From NCBI RefSeq assembly GCF_002086635.1, contig NZ_MVHD01000003.1, positions 124,001 through 188,000 on the forward strand: 64,000 nucleotides of DNA, given 5' to 3'. This DNA comes from Mycobacterium alsense (GTDB taxonomy: Bacteria > Actinomycetota > Actinomycetes > Mycobacteriales > Mycobacteriaceae). The notes beneath the pieces are model-generated. The model searched no databases. It saw only the letters and a list, made by a program, of their open reading frames with translations, and was not told where the DNA came from. Positions 26,452 through 35,549 of this stretch are shown one piece after another (the first letter of the stretch is position 1; each line of letters begins with the position of its first letter). The position numbers and the translations under genes are program-made.

Positions 26452-27270
26452 GTGGTCAACGAACTCGCGGGCAAGGTAGCCATCGTCACGGGCGGCGCGT
26501 CCGGTCTGGGCCGGGGCATGGTGGAGAGGTTCGTCGCCGAGGGCGCGCGCGTCGTGATCGCCGACGTCGAGCCTGACCACGGTGAAGCGCTGGCGGCGGG
26601 CCTGGGCCCCGATGCCAGCTTCCGGCGTGCCGACGTCTCCGATCCCGAACAGGTCGGCGCGCTGGTGGCCGCGGCCGTCGAGACGTTCGGTGGCCTGGAC
26701 GTGATGGTCAACAACGCCGGGATTTCGAGCAAGATGCATCGCCGGTTCTTCGACGACGACCTGGCCGATTTTCACCGCGTGATGGAGGTCAACGTGCTGG
26801 GCGTGATGGCGGGCACCCGGGAAGCCGGCAGGCACATGGCCGAGCACGGCGGCGGTTCCATCATCAACGTGACCTCGATCGGAGGTATCCAGGCCGGCGC
26901 CGGCGTGATGACCTACCGCGCATCGAAGGCCGCCGTCATCCAGTTCACCAAGTGCGCGGCAATCGAACTGGCGCACTACGAAATTCGGGTCAACGCCATC
27001 GCGCCGGGCAACATTCCCACGCCGATCGTGTCGAAGTCGGCGGTGAACATGGACCCCGAGCAGATCGTGCGGTTCGAGGCGAAGATTCGCCAGACGATGC
27101 GGGAGGACCGCCCGCTGAAGCGCGAAGGCACGCCCGACGACGTCGCCGAGGCGGCGCTGTACTTCGCCACCGACCGGTCGCGCTATGTCACCGGCACCGT
27201 GCTGCCGGTGGATGGCGGGACGTCCGCGGGCAAGCCGGTTCGTCGGAGTGCGTCGGGCAAGAGCGACTGA
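26452..27270 (+). CDS. Short-chain dehydrogenase (SDR)
   Basis: A 272-residue classical SDR: TGGASGLG for NAD(P) binding, NNAG, Ser in NVTSIGG, and YRASK with the catalytic Tyr-Lys; NAIAPGNIPTP follows. It would oxidise or reduce a hydroxyl/keto group of a pathway intermediate. GTG 26452 appears to be at the transcript start. It lies under a TetR-type operator identical in layout to that of the TetR gene 100 nt downstream, so the two genes are probably co-repressed. The 102-nt gap to TetR holds the second operator copy. Confidence 0.9.
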   Translation: MVNELAGKVAIVTGGASGLGRGMVERFVAEGARVVIADVEPDHGEALAAGLGPDASFRRADVSDPEQVGALVAAAVETFGGLDVMVNNAGISSKMHRRFFDDDLADFHRVMEVNVLGVMAGTREAGRHMAEHGGGSIINVTSIGGIQAGAGVMTYRASKAAVIQFTKCAAIELAHYEIRVNAIAPGNIPTPIVSKSAVNMDPEQIVRFEAKIRQTMREDRPLKREGTPDDVAEAALYFATDRSRYVTGTVLPVDGGTSAGKPVRRSASGKSD

Positions 27271-27324
27271 CAATCGAAGGCGTCCCATCCGCATGAAGTG
27301 CTGTGTCTCAGCCGGCCCAACTCT

Positions 27325-27346
27325 TTAAATCAAGCGCTTGACTTAA
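27325..27346. promoter_or_regulatory. TetR-type operator, copy 2
   Basis: Arms TTAAATCAA and TTGACTTAA around a perfect TCAAGCGCTTGA core. It begins 48 nt before the TetR ATG 27373, compared with 49 nt between copy 1 and its gene. The core resembles the published KstR2 consensus (CAAG-nn-CTTG), which hints at a related regulator family but does not prove it. Confidence 0.7.
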
Positions 27347-27372
27347 TGCAACCCGCGCGGTTGACTGGCGCA

Positions 27373-28050
27373 ATGACCACGACGGCGACCAAGGCAGGCA
27401 GGGCCGTTCGCAGCGAGCGGGCCAGCTCCACCCAGGAGGCGATCCTGGTGGCGGCCGAGCGGCTGTATGCCGAGCACGGCATGTTCGCCGTGTCGAACCG
27501 GCAGGTCAGCGAGGCCGCCGGGCAGGGCAACAACGCCGCGGTGGGCTACCACTTCGGCACCAAGGCCGACCTGGTGCGCGCCATCGAGCAGAAGCACCGC
27601 GGGCCCGTCGAGCGACTCCGCGAACGGATGGTGGCCGAGCTGCTGGATTCCGGAGGGACCGTGGAGATGCGCGACTGGGTGGCCTGCCTGGTGCGTCCGC
27701 TCACCGACCATCTCGCGGACCTCGGCAATCCCACCTGGTACGCGCGCTTCGCCGCGCAGGCGATGACCGATCCGGCCTACTACAACATCATCGTCAAGGG
27801 TGCGCTCAGCTCGCCGTCGCTGGTCCAGGTCGTCGACGGCATCAACAGCTGCCTGCCCAATCTGCCGCCCGAGGTGTGTTTCGAACGCAACATCATGGCC
27901 CGAAATCTGTTGATGCACACCTGCGCCGACCGGGAACGCGCGTTGGCCGCGGGTTCATCGATGCACCAACAGTCCTGGCGGGCCGCGGCTTCCGGTCTCA
28001 TCGACGCGATCGTGGGCCTGTGGCTGGCGCCCGTGACGCCGGACGAGTAG
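27373..28050 (+). CDS. TetR-family regulator
   Basis: A 225-residue TetR protein. The N-terminal helix-turn-helix reads TQEAILVAAERLYAEHGMFAVSNRQVSEAAGQGNN then AVGYHFGTKADLV, the standard recognition-helix segment. The C-terminal half would bind a small ligand, perhaps an acyl-CoA or P450 substrate. ATG 27373 is preferred over upstream starts because it gives the same operator-to-start distance as the SDR at 26452. It heads a rightward run with a ferredoxin, P450, amidohydrolase and others, so it probably represses its own operon and the SDR. Confidence 0.88.
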   Translation: MTTTATKAGRAVRSERASSTQEAILVAAERLYAEHGMFAVSNRQVSEAAGQGNNAAVGYHFGTKADLVRAIEQKHRGPVERLRERMVAELLDSGGTVEMRDWVACLVRPLTDHLADLGNPTWYARFAAQAMTDPAYYNIIVKGALSSPSLVQVVDGINSCLPNLPPEVCFERNIMARNLLMHTCADRERALAAGSSMHQQSWRAAASGLIDAIVGLWLAPVTPDE

Positions 28051-28061
28051 GGGGCCCGCAG

Positions 28062-28256
28062 ATGAAAGTGACTGTCGACCAAAACATTTGCGCCTCCTCG
28101 GGCAACTGCGTGATGAACGCGCCCGAGGTGTTCGACCAGCGGGACGACGACGGGGTGGTCGTCTTGCTCAACCCCAATCCCACGGCCGAGCAGGCCGAGG
28201 GCGCGCGCCGCGCGGCGGCGGCATGCCCCGCCCTGGCCATCCACATCGAGGAATGA
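28062..28256 (+). CDS. [3Fe-4S] ferredoxin, P450 partner
   Basis: A 64-residue ferredoxin with Cys10, Cys16 and Cys55-Pro; the place of a fourth cysteine is Ser13, giving a 3Fe-4S cluster as in mycobacterial P450 partners. The P450 gene begins 2 nt after its stop, so it is surely the electron donor to that enzyme. ATG 28062 lies 11 nt after the TetR stop with GGGGGCCC in between, a weak ribosome site. Confidence 0.9.
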   Translation: MKVTVDQNICASSGNCVMNAPEVFDQRDDDGVVVLLNPNPTAEQAEGARRAAAACPALAIHIEE

Positions 28257-28257
28257 C

Positions 28258-29502
28258 ATGTCGGAAGCGTTGACGAGCACTACCACCACCACAGGGGCCG
28301 AGATCCCCGACTACCCGATGGCCCGGCGGTCGGGCTGCCCCTTCGCGCCGCCACCGGACGTGATGGCGCTCGCGGAAACCAGGCCGTTGTCCCGCGTGCG
28401 GATCTGGGACGGCAGCACACCGTGGCTCATCACCGGCTACGAGCAGGTGCGGGAGCTGTTTTCCGATTCCCGGGTCAGCGTCGACGACCGGGTGCCGGGG
28501 TTCCCGCACTGGAACGCGGGCATGTTGTCGACCGTGCACAAGCGGCCGCGATCGGTCTTCACCTCCGACGGGGAGGAGCACACCCGATTCCGGCGGATGT
28601 TGTCGAAGCCCTTCACCTTCAAGCGGGTTGAAGCGTTGCGGCCGACCATCCAGCAGGTCACCGACGACCACATCGACGCGATGCTCGCCGGACCGCGGCC
28701 CGCCGATGTCGTCACCGCGCTGGCCCTGCCGGTCCCCTCGCTGGTGATCAGTCAGCTGCTGGGGGTGCCGTACGAAGACGCCGACATGTTCCAGCATCAC
28801 GCCAACGTGGGGCTTGCGCGCTATGCGACGGGGGAGGACACCGCCAAAGGCGCGATGAGCCTCAACAAGTACCTGGCGCGGCTGGTCGAAGCCAAGATGG
28901 AAAACCCGGGAGAGGACGCGGTCTCCGACCTGGCCGAGCGCGTCAGGGCGGGCGAGCTCAGCGTGAAAGAGGCCGCGCAGCTGGGCACCGGGCTCCTGAT
29001 CGCCGGGCACGAGACCACCTCGAACATGATCGGGCTCGGCGTGCTGGCGCTGCTGGAAAACCCGGACCAGCTTGCGATCATCCGCGACTCCGAAGACCCC
29101 AAGATCGTCGCCAACGCGGTCGAGGAGCTGCTGCGCTACCTCAGCATCATCCAGAACGGCCAGCGCCGTGTGGCCCTCGAGGACATCTCCATCGCCGGCG
29201 AGGTCATCCGGGCCGGCGAGGGCATCATCATCGACCTGGCCCCGGCGAACTGGGACCGGCACGCCTTTACCGAGCCCGATCGCCTGTACCTGCACCGCTC
29301 TGGGGCGGACCGCAACGTCGCATTCGGTTACGGACGGCACCAATGCGTCGGGCAGCAGCTGGCCCGCGCGGAGCTGCAAATCGTGTACCGCACATTGTTC
29401 CGCCGTGTCCCGACGCTGGCGTTGGCGATCCCGATCGAGGAGGTGCCGTTCAAGGACGACCGGCTGGCCTACGGCGTCTACGAACTGCCGGTGACCTGGT
29501 GA
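28258..29502 (+). CDS. Cytochrome P450
   Basis: A 414-residue bacterial P450. AGHETT (249-254) is the oxygen-activation helix with Glu in place of the common Asp, ExxR is Glu290-Arg293, and FGYGRHQCVG holds the haem ligand Cys363. The layout is reminiscent of CYP105-like soluble enzymes. It hydroxylates a hydrophobic substrate with electrons from the adjacent 3Fe-4S ferredoxin; no ferredoxin reductase is nearby. It follows TetR and is followed 46 nt later by an amidohydrolase. Confidence 0.93.
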   Translation: MSEALTSTTTTTGAEIPDYPMARRSGCPFAPPPDVMALAETRPLSRVRIWDGSTPWLITGYEQVRELFSDSRVSVDDRVPGFPHWNAGMLSTVHKRPRSVFTSDGEEHTRFRRMLSKPFTFKRVEALRPTIQQVTDDHIDAMLAGPRPADVVTALALPVPSLVISQLLGVPYEDADMFQHHANVGLARYATGEDTAKGAMSLNKYLARLVEAKMENPGEDAVSDLAERVRAGELSVKEAAQLGTGLLIAGHETTSNMIGLGVLALLENPDQLAIIRDSEDPKIVANAVEELLRYLSIIQNGQRRVALEDISIAGEVIRAGEGIIIDLAPANWDRHAFTEPDRLYLHRSGADRNVAFGYGRHQCVGQQLARAELQIVYRTLFRRVPTLALAIPIEEVPFKDDRLAYGVYELPVTW

Positions 29503-29548
29503 CGCAAGCTGATTACTCTCGAAGAAGCCGATCCCGATTGGAGGGTCA

Positions 29549-30724
29549 ATGATGACGACTCAGACAAGCACCGTTTCGCTATATCCGCCGGGAGGCTTTG
29601 GCGCACCGAAGGATCGGCGCGGGCATGCCAGCGGCAGCGACGTGGGGCTGCCGGAGGGCACGGTGGTCTTCTCGGCCGACAATCACATCTCGCTGGCCGC
29701 GGACATCTTCTACGAACGCTTTCCGGACGAGCTCAAGGAGAAGGCGCCACGGATCTGGTACGAGGATGGCGCGTATCAGGTCGGGCGGAAGGGGCAGTCG
29801 TTCCTGCCGGGTGACTTCAGCGCGGTGCTGATGCAGTACGACGATCTGCCCGGCGCGGCAAGCACCAACATCGAGGCCCGAATTCAGGAGCTGCACGAGG
29901 ACGGCGTGGAAAAGGAACTGGCGTTCCCCAACGCGGTGCTGGCGCTGTTCCACTACCCCGACAAGAAGCTGCGCGAACTCGCATTCCGCATCTACAACGA
30001 GTACATCGCGGAGCTCCAGGAACGCTCCGACGGCCACTTCTACGGCGCCGGGCTGATCAACTGGTGGGACCCACAGGGCGCGCGGCGCACGCTGGACGAG
30101 CTGAAATCTTTGGGGCTCAAGACATTCCTGATGCCGTTGAACCCGGGCAAGGACGATGAGGGTAACCCGATCGACTACGCGAGCACGTCGATGGACGCGG
30201 TCTGGGACGAGATCGAGGCCGCCGGACTGCCCGTCACCCACCACATCGGGGAAACGCCGCCGAAAAGCCCGACCGAGTTCAACAGCGTCGTCGTCGGGAT
30301 GATGATCAACATCGACGGCTTCCGGGAAACGTTCGCCAAGTACATCTTCGGCGGCATCCTCGACCGGCACCCCGCGCTGCGGCTCGGCTGGTTCGAGGGC
30401 GGGATCTCGTGGGTGCCGTGGGCGCTGCAGGACGCCGAGCACCTGGTCGCGTCGTATCAGCACATGTTCAACCGGCCGCTGGAGCACGACGTGCGCTACT
30501 ACTGGGACACCCACATGAGCGCCTCGTTCATGGTCGATCCCCTGGGGCTGCGGCTGATCGACAAGATCGGGGTGGACAAGGTCATGTGGTCCAGCGACTA
30601 TCCGCACAACGAGAGCACCTACGGCTACTCGGAGAAGTCGCTGGCGTCCGTCGTCGAGGCGCTCGGGCCGGCGGACGCGGCACGGGTGGTCAGCGGCAAC
30701 GTGACCAAGTTCCTCGGCCTGTAG
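29549..30724 (+). CDS. Amidohydrolase family 2 protein
   Basis: A 391-residue TIM-barrel protein of the Amidohydrolase_2 family. FSADNHISLAADIFYERFPDEL replaces the D-x-H motif of paralogues with ADNH, HHIGETPP carries a possible metal His, RLGWFEGGISWVPWALQD is the characteristic strand, and WSSDYPHNES supplies the C-terminal metal Asp. It starts at ATG 29549 or 29552 after GGAGGGTCA. It is the third family member in the window (others at 591 and 48601) and the most divergent. Confidence 0.87.
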   Translation: MMTTQTSTVSLYPPGGFGAPKDRRGHASGSDVGLPEGTVVFSADNHISLAADIFYERFPDELKEKAPRIWYEDGAYQVGRKGQSFLPGDFSAVLMQYDDLPGAASTNIEARIQELHEDGVEKELAFPNAVLALFHYPDKKLRELAFRIYNEYIAELQERSDGHFYGAGLINWWDPQGARRTLDELKSLGLKTFLMPLNPGKDDEGNPIDYASTSMDAVWDEIEAAGLPVTHHIGETPPKSPTEFNSVVVGMMINIDGFRETFAKYIFGGILDRHPALRLGWFEGGISWVPWALQDAEHLVASYQHMFNRPLEHDVRYYWDTHMSASFMVDPLGLRLIDKIGVDKVMWSSDYPHNESTYGYSEKSLASVVEALGPADAARVVSGNVTKFLGL

Positions 30725-30734
30725 TGGCGGGCCG

Positions 30735-31997
30735 ATGACGACGTTCGCGCAGGCGAGCACCAGTTCCGTTGGAGGCCTGGTGATTCCCGAAACCCCCGAC
30801 CTGGCGCGCATGCGCCGCGAGACCGGGGCGCGGTTGCGCTCGGCGATGGCCGAACGCGGCGTCGACGCGATGATCCTGCTCGGCAACAACGCGGTGGTAT
30901 ACGCCACGGGCACCAGTTGGCCGCTCGGCGATGCCGGGCTGTCCTACGTCGAGCGGCCCGTCGCGGTGGTGCTCGCCGGCGACGATTCGCCGCACCTGTT
31001 CCTGCCGTTTCGGGAAGGCGCCTCGCTCGAGTCGGACCTGCCGGCCGATCACCTGCACGGACCCGTCTACCTCGAATTCGACGAGGGCGTGCAGAATTTC
31101 GCCCGCGTGCTGGCTGACCTGATCCCGGCCGGGGCGAAGGTGGCGGTCGACGAATGCACCGGTGCCATGTCGCGTGCCCACAAGCTGCTGTTCCCCGGCG
31201 GCGTTCCCGCCGATGCCAGCGCCGTCGTCGCGGCCGCCAAGGGGATCAAAACGCCCGACGAGCTGTCCTGCATGCGCACCGCGATCCGGATCACCGACGA
31301 GGCGATGGTCGACGTCCACAAGGCGCTCGCTCCCGGCATTCGCCAGATCGACCTGTCGGCAAGCTTTTTGCGGCGGGCGTTCGAGTTGGGCGCCACGGCC
31401 AGCATGCTGGAGCCGATCTGGCAGGTGATGCCCCCGAGCAAGGCCGAAGGCGTGTGGACCACCCATGGCGACCTGGCGCTGCCGCTGTTGAGCACCGAAC
31501 GCGAACTCGCCGAAGGTGACGTGCTGTGGACCGACGTCAGCATCACCTACCGGGGCTACTGTTCGGACTTCGGGCGCACCTGGATCGTCGGCCGGGATCC
31601 GTCGCCGCGCCAGCAGGCGCAGTTCGACAAATGGTTCGAGATCATGACCGCCGTGCTGGGCGTCGCCAAGGCCGGTGCGACCGCGGCCGACCTGGGCCGG
31701 GCCGCGATCAAGGCCAACGGCGGCACCAAGCCGTGGCTGCCGCACTTCTACCTCGGCCACGGCATCGGCGTCAACGCCGCCGAAATGCCCATGATCGGAA
31801 CGGATCTCGGCCAGGAGTTCGATGAGAATTTCGTCCTGCAAGCGGGGATGGTGCTGGTTCTCGAGCCGGTGGTATGGGAGGACGGCACCGGCGGGTACCG
31901 CAGCGAAGAGGTGTTGGTGATCACCGACGACGGTTGGATCAAATTGACCGATTATCCGTACGACCCCTATGGATCCCAGGGCGCCTATGTCCGTTGA
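30735..31997 (+). CDS. M24-family metallopeptidase / creatinase-fold protein, intact metal site
   Basis: A 420-residue pita-bread-fold protein (Xaa-Pro dipeptidase / creatinase family). The five metal ligands are present: Asp267 and Asp278 (WTDVSITYRGYCSDFGRT), His342 (LGHGIG), Glu377 (LVLEP) and Glu391 or 392 (YRSEEVLV). The N-terminal creatinase-type domain spans about 1-170. Family members cleave Xaa-Pro bonds or C-N bonds in small molecules. The following gene encodes a related protein without the metal site, and the two overlap by 11 nt, suggesting a heterodimer. Confidence 0.88.
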   Translation: MTTFAQASTSSVGGLVIPETPDLARMRRETGARLRSAMAERGVDAMILLGNNAVVYATGTSWPLGDAGLSYVERPVAVVLAGDDSPHLFLPFREGASLESDLPADHLHGPVYLEFDEGVQNFARVLADLIPAGAKVAVDECTGAMSRAHKLLFPGGVPADASAVVAAAKGIKTPDELSCMRTAIRITDEAMVDVHKALAPGIRQIDLSASFLRRAFELGATASMLEPIWQVMPPSKAEGVWTTHGDLALPLLSTERELAEGDVLWTDVSITYRGYCSDFGRTWIVGRDPSPRQQAQFDKWFEIMTAVLGVAKAGATAADLGRAAIKANGGTKPWLPHFYLGHGIGVNAAEMPMIGTDLGQEFDENFVLQAGMVLVLEPVVWEDGTGGYRSEEVLVITDDGWIKLTDYPYDPYGSQGAYVR

Positions 31998-33108
31998 AGT
32001 TCGCCCCGACGAGCGCGCGCTGCGCTCGGGGCGCCGCCGGCGGGCACTGGAGCAGATGGCGGCGCACGAGCTCGACGTCCTGGTCCTGGGCCGGCAGGCC
32101 AACGTTAGGTACGTCACCGGCGCGCCGCAGTTGTGGGTCGCCGGCACCCGCCCGTTCGGCCCGACGTGCGTGCTCGTGCGGGAGACCGGCGCGATCCATC
32201 TGCTCAGCACCTGGGATGAGGGCGTGCCGGAGGACATCCCACACGAGAACCTGTACGGCATCTCGTGGAATCCGGTGAACACCATCTCTGCGCTCCAGCG
32301 CATCGACGGCGCGGCCACCGCACGCCGTGTCGGTACCGACGCGCTGTCACCGGCGTTCGCCCAGTTGCTGCCGACGGCATTCCCGAACGCCGCGCTGGTC
32401 GACGGGGAGCTCGCCATGCGCGCCGCCCGGCGGATCAAGACGGCCGACGAGGTGGCCTCCCTGCGCGAGGCGATCGCGGTGGCCGAGTCCGGTCTGGCCG
32501 CCGCGGTCTCCGAGCTGCGACCGGGGGTGAGCGAACAGCTGCTGGCCGGGGTGCTGCTGGAAGCGATGGCGGCCGGCGGGGTGAGTACCCCGTCGAATCA
32601 GGATGTCGCCTGGGTGACGTCGCGTGAACACCCGTGGCGGGTCAGCCCCGGTGGCCGCGGCCGCCGCATCGACGAGGGCGACCTGGTCGCCTTCTCGGCC
32701 GGGGTCCTGGCGGGCGGCTACGTCGGCGAGGTCGGGCGGACCTGGCCCGTGGGAAGCACCGGCGGCGCCGCCCTCTACCGGCGCTGGGATGGCTTGTGGG
32801 CCAGGCTATTAGCGGCCTGCCAGCCCGGCGCCGCGGCCGACGGGCTGCTGGCCGCCTACGCAGCGGCGGGGGAGCCCGCGCCACCGATGCCGGTCGCCCG
32901 TGGCCTGGGCATGGGCTTCGACCCGCCCGTCGTCTCCCAGCACCTGCCCCATAGCGCGTCCGCCGAACGGCTGGAGCCGGGGATGGTCCTGGCGGTGACG
33001 GGCTACGTCTGGGAGCGGGGTGTCGGTGCGGTCTTCGGCCGGGAGGCGGTGTTGATCAATGCCGACGGCCCCGAAGTGCTGACCTCGAGCCCGTCATGGC
33101 AGGAATGA
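31987..33108 (+). CDS. M24-family protein with degenerate metal site (pseudoenzyme)
   Basis: A 373-residue protein of the same fold as its neighbour (30735), with similar length domains. Aligned by eye, the metal ligands are lost: the two Asp become Ser237 and Glu248 (AFSAGVLAGGYVGEVGRT), the His becomes Leu307 (RGLGMG), the first Glu becomes Thr338 (LAVTGY), and only Glu353 remains. It is therefore unlikely to bind two metals. ATG 31987 overlaps the upstream gene by 11 nt; an in-frame ATG at 31969 also exists. A regulatory or structural partner of the active M24 protein is the simplest idea. Confidence 0.82.
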   Translation: MSVEVRPDERALRSGRRRRALEQMAAHELDVLVLGRQANVRYVTGAPQLWVAGTRPFGPTCVLVRETGAIHLLSTWDEGVPEDIPHENLYGISWNPVNTISALQRIDGAATARRVGTDALSPAFAQLLPTAFPNAALVDGELAMRAARRIKTADEVASLREAIAVAESGLAAAVSELRPGVSEQLLAGVLLEAMAAGGVSTPSNQDVAWVTSREHPWRVSPGGRGRRIDEGDLVAFSAGVLAGGYVGEVGRTWPVGSTGGAALYRRWDGLWARLLAACQPGAAADGLLAAYAAAGEPAPPMPVARGLGMGFDPPVVSQHLPHSASAERLEPGMVLAVTGYVWERGVGAVFGREAVLINADGPEVLTSSPSWQE

Positions 33109-35549
33109 GTGGCCGATCCCGCCCCGAACGGCCAGCAGAACCCTTGGCCGGCTACACGGTGGTCGACCTGTCCACCGGAATTGCGGGCGCCTACTGCACG
33201 AAACTCCTCGCCGACGGCGGCGCCGAGGTCGTCAAAGTCGAACCGCCGGAGGGTGATCCGCTGCGGCGTTGGTCGTCGTCGGGTGCCGCCATTCCCGCCG
33301 GCGCCGACGGGGCCCTGTTCGGTTACCTGTCCGGCTCCAAGCACAGCGTGGTCGCCGACCCCGGCGTCGGCGCGGACCTCGAGATGGTCAACCGGTTGCT
33401 GGAAGCGGCCGACGCGGTGGTCTGGACCAGGGGCTCGAGAATCGCCGAACGGGAGCGCTTCACCCCCGCGGCGATCCACCGCGCGCACCCGCACCTGACC
33501 GTCGCCTCGATCACACCGTTCGGGCTGGACGGTCCCTGGCGGGACCGGGCCGCAACCGAATTCACGCTGCAGGCGTGGTCGGGCGGCATCGTGGGGCTGG
33601 GACGCGGATCGCCCGAGCGAGCGCCGGTCTACGTCGGCGGGCGCGTCGGCGAATACATGGCCGGCGCCTACGCGAGCGCCGCAACCATGGCGTCGTGGTT
33701 TGGTCGCGGCGACGCGGCGGGCCCGGGGGAGCTCATAGACCTGTCGATGCTGGAAACCCAAATCCTTTGCCTGACTTACTTCCCGGTGACCTACTTCGAG
33801 ATGCTCGGCCGCCCCTGGCGGGACGCGCGGCGGCTCACGGTGCCCGGGGTGGCGCAGGCGAAGGACGGCCTGGTCGACCTCGGCTGCGGCACCGCGCAGC
33901 AGTGGTTCGACCTGTGCGCGATGGTCGGCCACCCGGAGTGGATCGACGAGGAATCGCCACTGACGATCACCGAGCAGGCCAACGTCCACGCCGAGGACAT
34001 CTACGCCTGGGTCGAGGCCAACCTCGTCGACGAGATCCGGGATCTCGCAACGGCATTCCGCATCCCCAACGCGCCGGTCGCCAACGGCGCCAACATCGAC
34101 GCCCTGGATCATTTCGCCGAACGCGGGTCGTTCGTGCGCAATCCGCGCGGCGACTTTTCCCAGCCCAACCACCCCTACCGCATGCGGCCCGCGGGGCTGC
34201 GTCCGCCGGGACCGGCGCCGCGCCTGGGCGAACACACCGCACTGCACCGCGACGCGCCGACCTCGGCGCGCCCGGCCGCGGTGGTCTCCGAGACGCCGAA
34301 GCGTCTGCCGTTCACCGGCCTTCGGGTGTTGGACATCACCACGTTCTGGGCCGGGCCGTCCTGCACGCACTTTCTGGCCATGCTCGGCGCCGAGGTCATC
34401 CACGTGGAGTCGGCCCGCCGACCGGACGGCACCCGGCTCATCGCCGGCATCCCGGCCGGCGAAGAACGGTGGTGGGACAAGTCGCCGATCTTCGCGGCGC
34501 TGAACACCAACAAGAAGGGCCTGGCGCTGGACCTGCAGAACCCGCGGGGCCGGGAGCTGCTGCTGCGGCTCATCGCGTCGTGTGACGTGATTGTGGAGAA
34601 CTTCACTCCCCGGGTGCTGGACCAGATCGGCCTGGATTTCGCTGCGGTTCAAGCGGTGCGGCCCGATGCGGTGCTGCTGCGGATGCCCGGGTTCGGCCTT
34701 GATGGCCCGTGGCGCGACAACCCCGCGTTCGCGTATGCGATCGAGTCGGCCTCGGGCCTGAGCTGGTTGACCGGCTATCCCGACCGCCCACCCTACGAGC
34801 CGTATTCGATCGGTGACCCCAATGCCGGCGTGCATGCGCTCAACGCGTTGTTGCTGGCGCTGGAGCATCGCCGGCGCACCGGTCAGGGGGTGCTGGTCGA
34901 GGCGGCGATGGTCGATGCGGCGCTGAGCATCTCGGCCGAGCAGATCATCGAGTACACAGCCTACGGCGCCGTGCTGCGGCGCGCCGGCAACCGGGGCCCG
35001 ACGGCGGCGCCGCAGAACCTCTACCGCACCGCGGACATCGACGAATTCGGCCGGCTCGACAGCTGGGTGGCGATCGCGGTGGAAACCGACGACCAGTGGG
35101 AATGCCTGCGCGACGCGCTGGGATCGCCGTCGTGGGCAACGGATCCCACGCTGTCGACCGAGGCGGGGCGGCGCGCGCAGCAGGACTTGATCGACGAACG
35201 GCTGGCCGCGTGGTGTCAGCACCGCAGCGGCGACGACATCGTGGCCACCCTCTGGAGCGCGGGCGTGCCGGTGGGCAAGGTGATGCAGCCCCACCGCCAA
35301 ACGGAGCTGGATCAGCTCGCTCACCGGAACCTTTTCGAGGAGGTCGACCAGCCGTTGAGTGGCCGGGCAAAGCTCAGCACCGTACCCATGAGGTTTTCCG
35401 GCGCCCCGGGGCCGTTCCACCGCAGCCCCGCCCCCACGCTCGGGCAGCACAACCACGAGGTGCTGGCCGGGCTCGGCCTGAGCCCCGCCGAGATCGCGGA
35501 CCTGGAGGCCGCCGGGATCATCGGCAGCGCCCCCGCGCGGCCGTCGTGA
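33096..35549 (+). CDS. Two-domain CoA-transferase family III (CaiB/BaiF-CaiB/BaiF fusion)
   Basis: An 817-residue protein made of two consecutive family III CoA-transferase domains (about 18-380 and 400-800); a single domain is normally about 400. Domain 1 begins GYTVVDLSTGIAGAYCTKLLADGGAEVVKVE and domain 2 GLRVLDITTFWAGPSCTHFLAMLGAEVIHVE, a clear internal duplication. At the catalytic Asp, domain 2 keeps Asp (SIGDPNAG) while domain 1 has Glu (RVGEYMAG). The family forms interlaced dimers, so the fusion may be an intramolecular dimer with one active site. The start overlaps the previous gene by 13 nt. Confidence 0.9.
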   Translation: MAGMSGRSRPERPAEPLAGYTVVDLSTGIAGAYCTKLLADGGAEVVKVEPPEGDPLRRWSSSGAAIPAGADGALFGYLSGSKHSVVADPGVGADLEMVNRLLEAADAVVWTRGSRIAERERFTPAAIHRAHPHLTVASITPFGLDGPWRDRAATEFTLQAWSGGIVGLGRGSPERAPVYVGGRVGEYMAGAYASAATMASWFGRGDAAGPGELIDLSMLETQILCLTYFPVTYFEMLGRPWRDARRLTVPGVAQAKDGLVDLGCGTAQQWFDLCAMVGHPEWIDEESPLTITEQANVHAEDIYAWVEANLVDEIRDLATAFRIPNAPVANGANIDALDHFAERGSFVRNPRGDFSQPNHPYRMRPAGLRPPGPAPRLGEHTALHRDAPTSARPAAVVSETPKRLPFTGLRVLDITTFWAGPSCTHFLAMLGAEVIHVESARRPDGTRLIAGIPAGEERWWDKSPIFAALNTNKKGLALDLQNPRGRELLLRLIASCDVIVENFTPRVLDQIGLDFAAVQAVRPDAVLLRMPGFGLDGPWRDNPAFAYAIESASGLSWLTGYPDRPPYEPYSIGDPNAGVHALNALLLALEHRRRTGQGVLVEAAMVDAALSISAEQIIEYTAYGAVLRRAGNRGPTAAPQNLYRTADIDEFGRLDSWVAIAVETDDQWECLRDALGSPSWATDPTLSTEAGRRAQQDLIDERLAAWCQHRSGDDIVATLWSAGVPVGKVMQPHRQTELDQLAHRNLFEEVDQPLSGRAKLSTVPMRFSGAPGPFHRSPAPTLGQHNHEVLAGLGLSPAEIADLEAAGIIGSAPARPS

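Noticed and set aside
33003..35456. 817-residue open frame on the minus strand
   Set aside because: It is the exact antisense shadow of the double CoA-transferase gene, with Arg/Gly/His-rich composition and no family motif.
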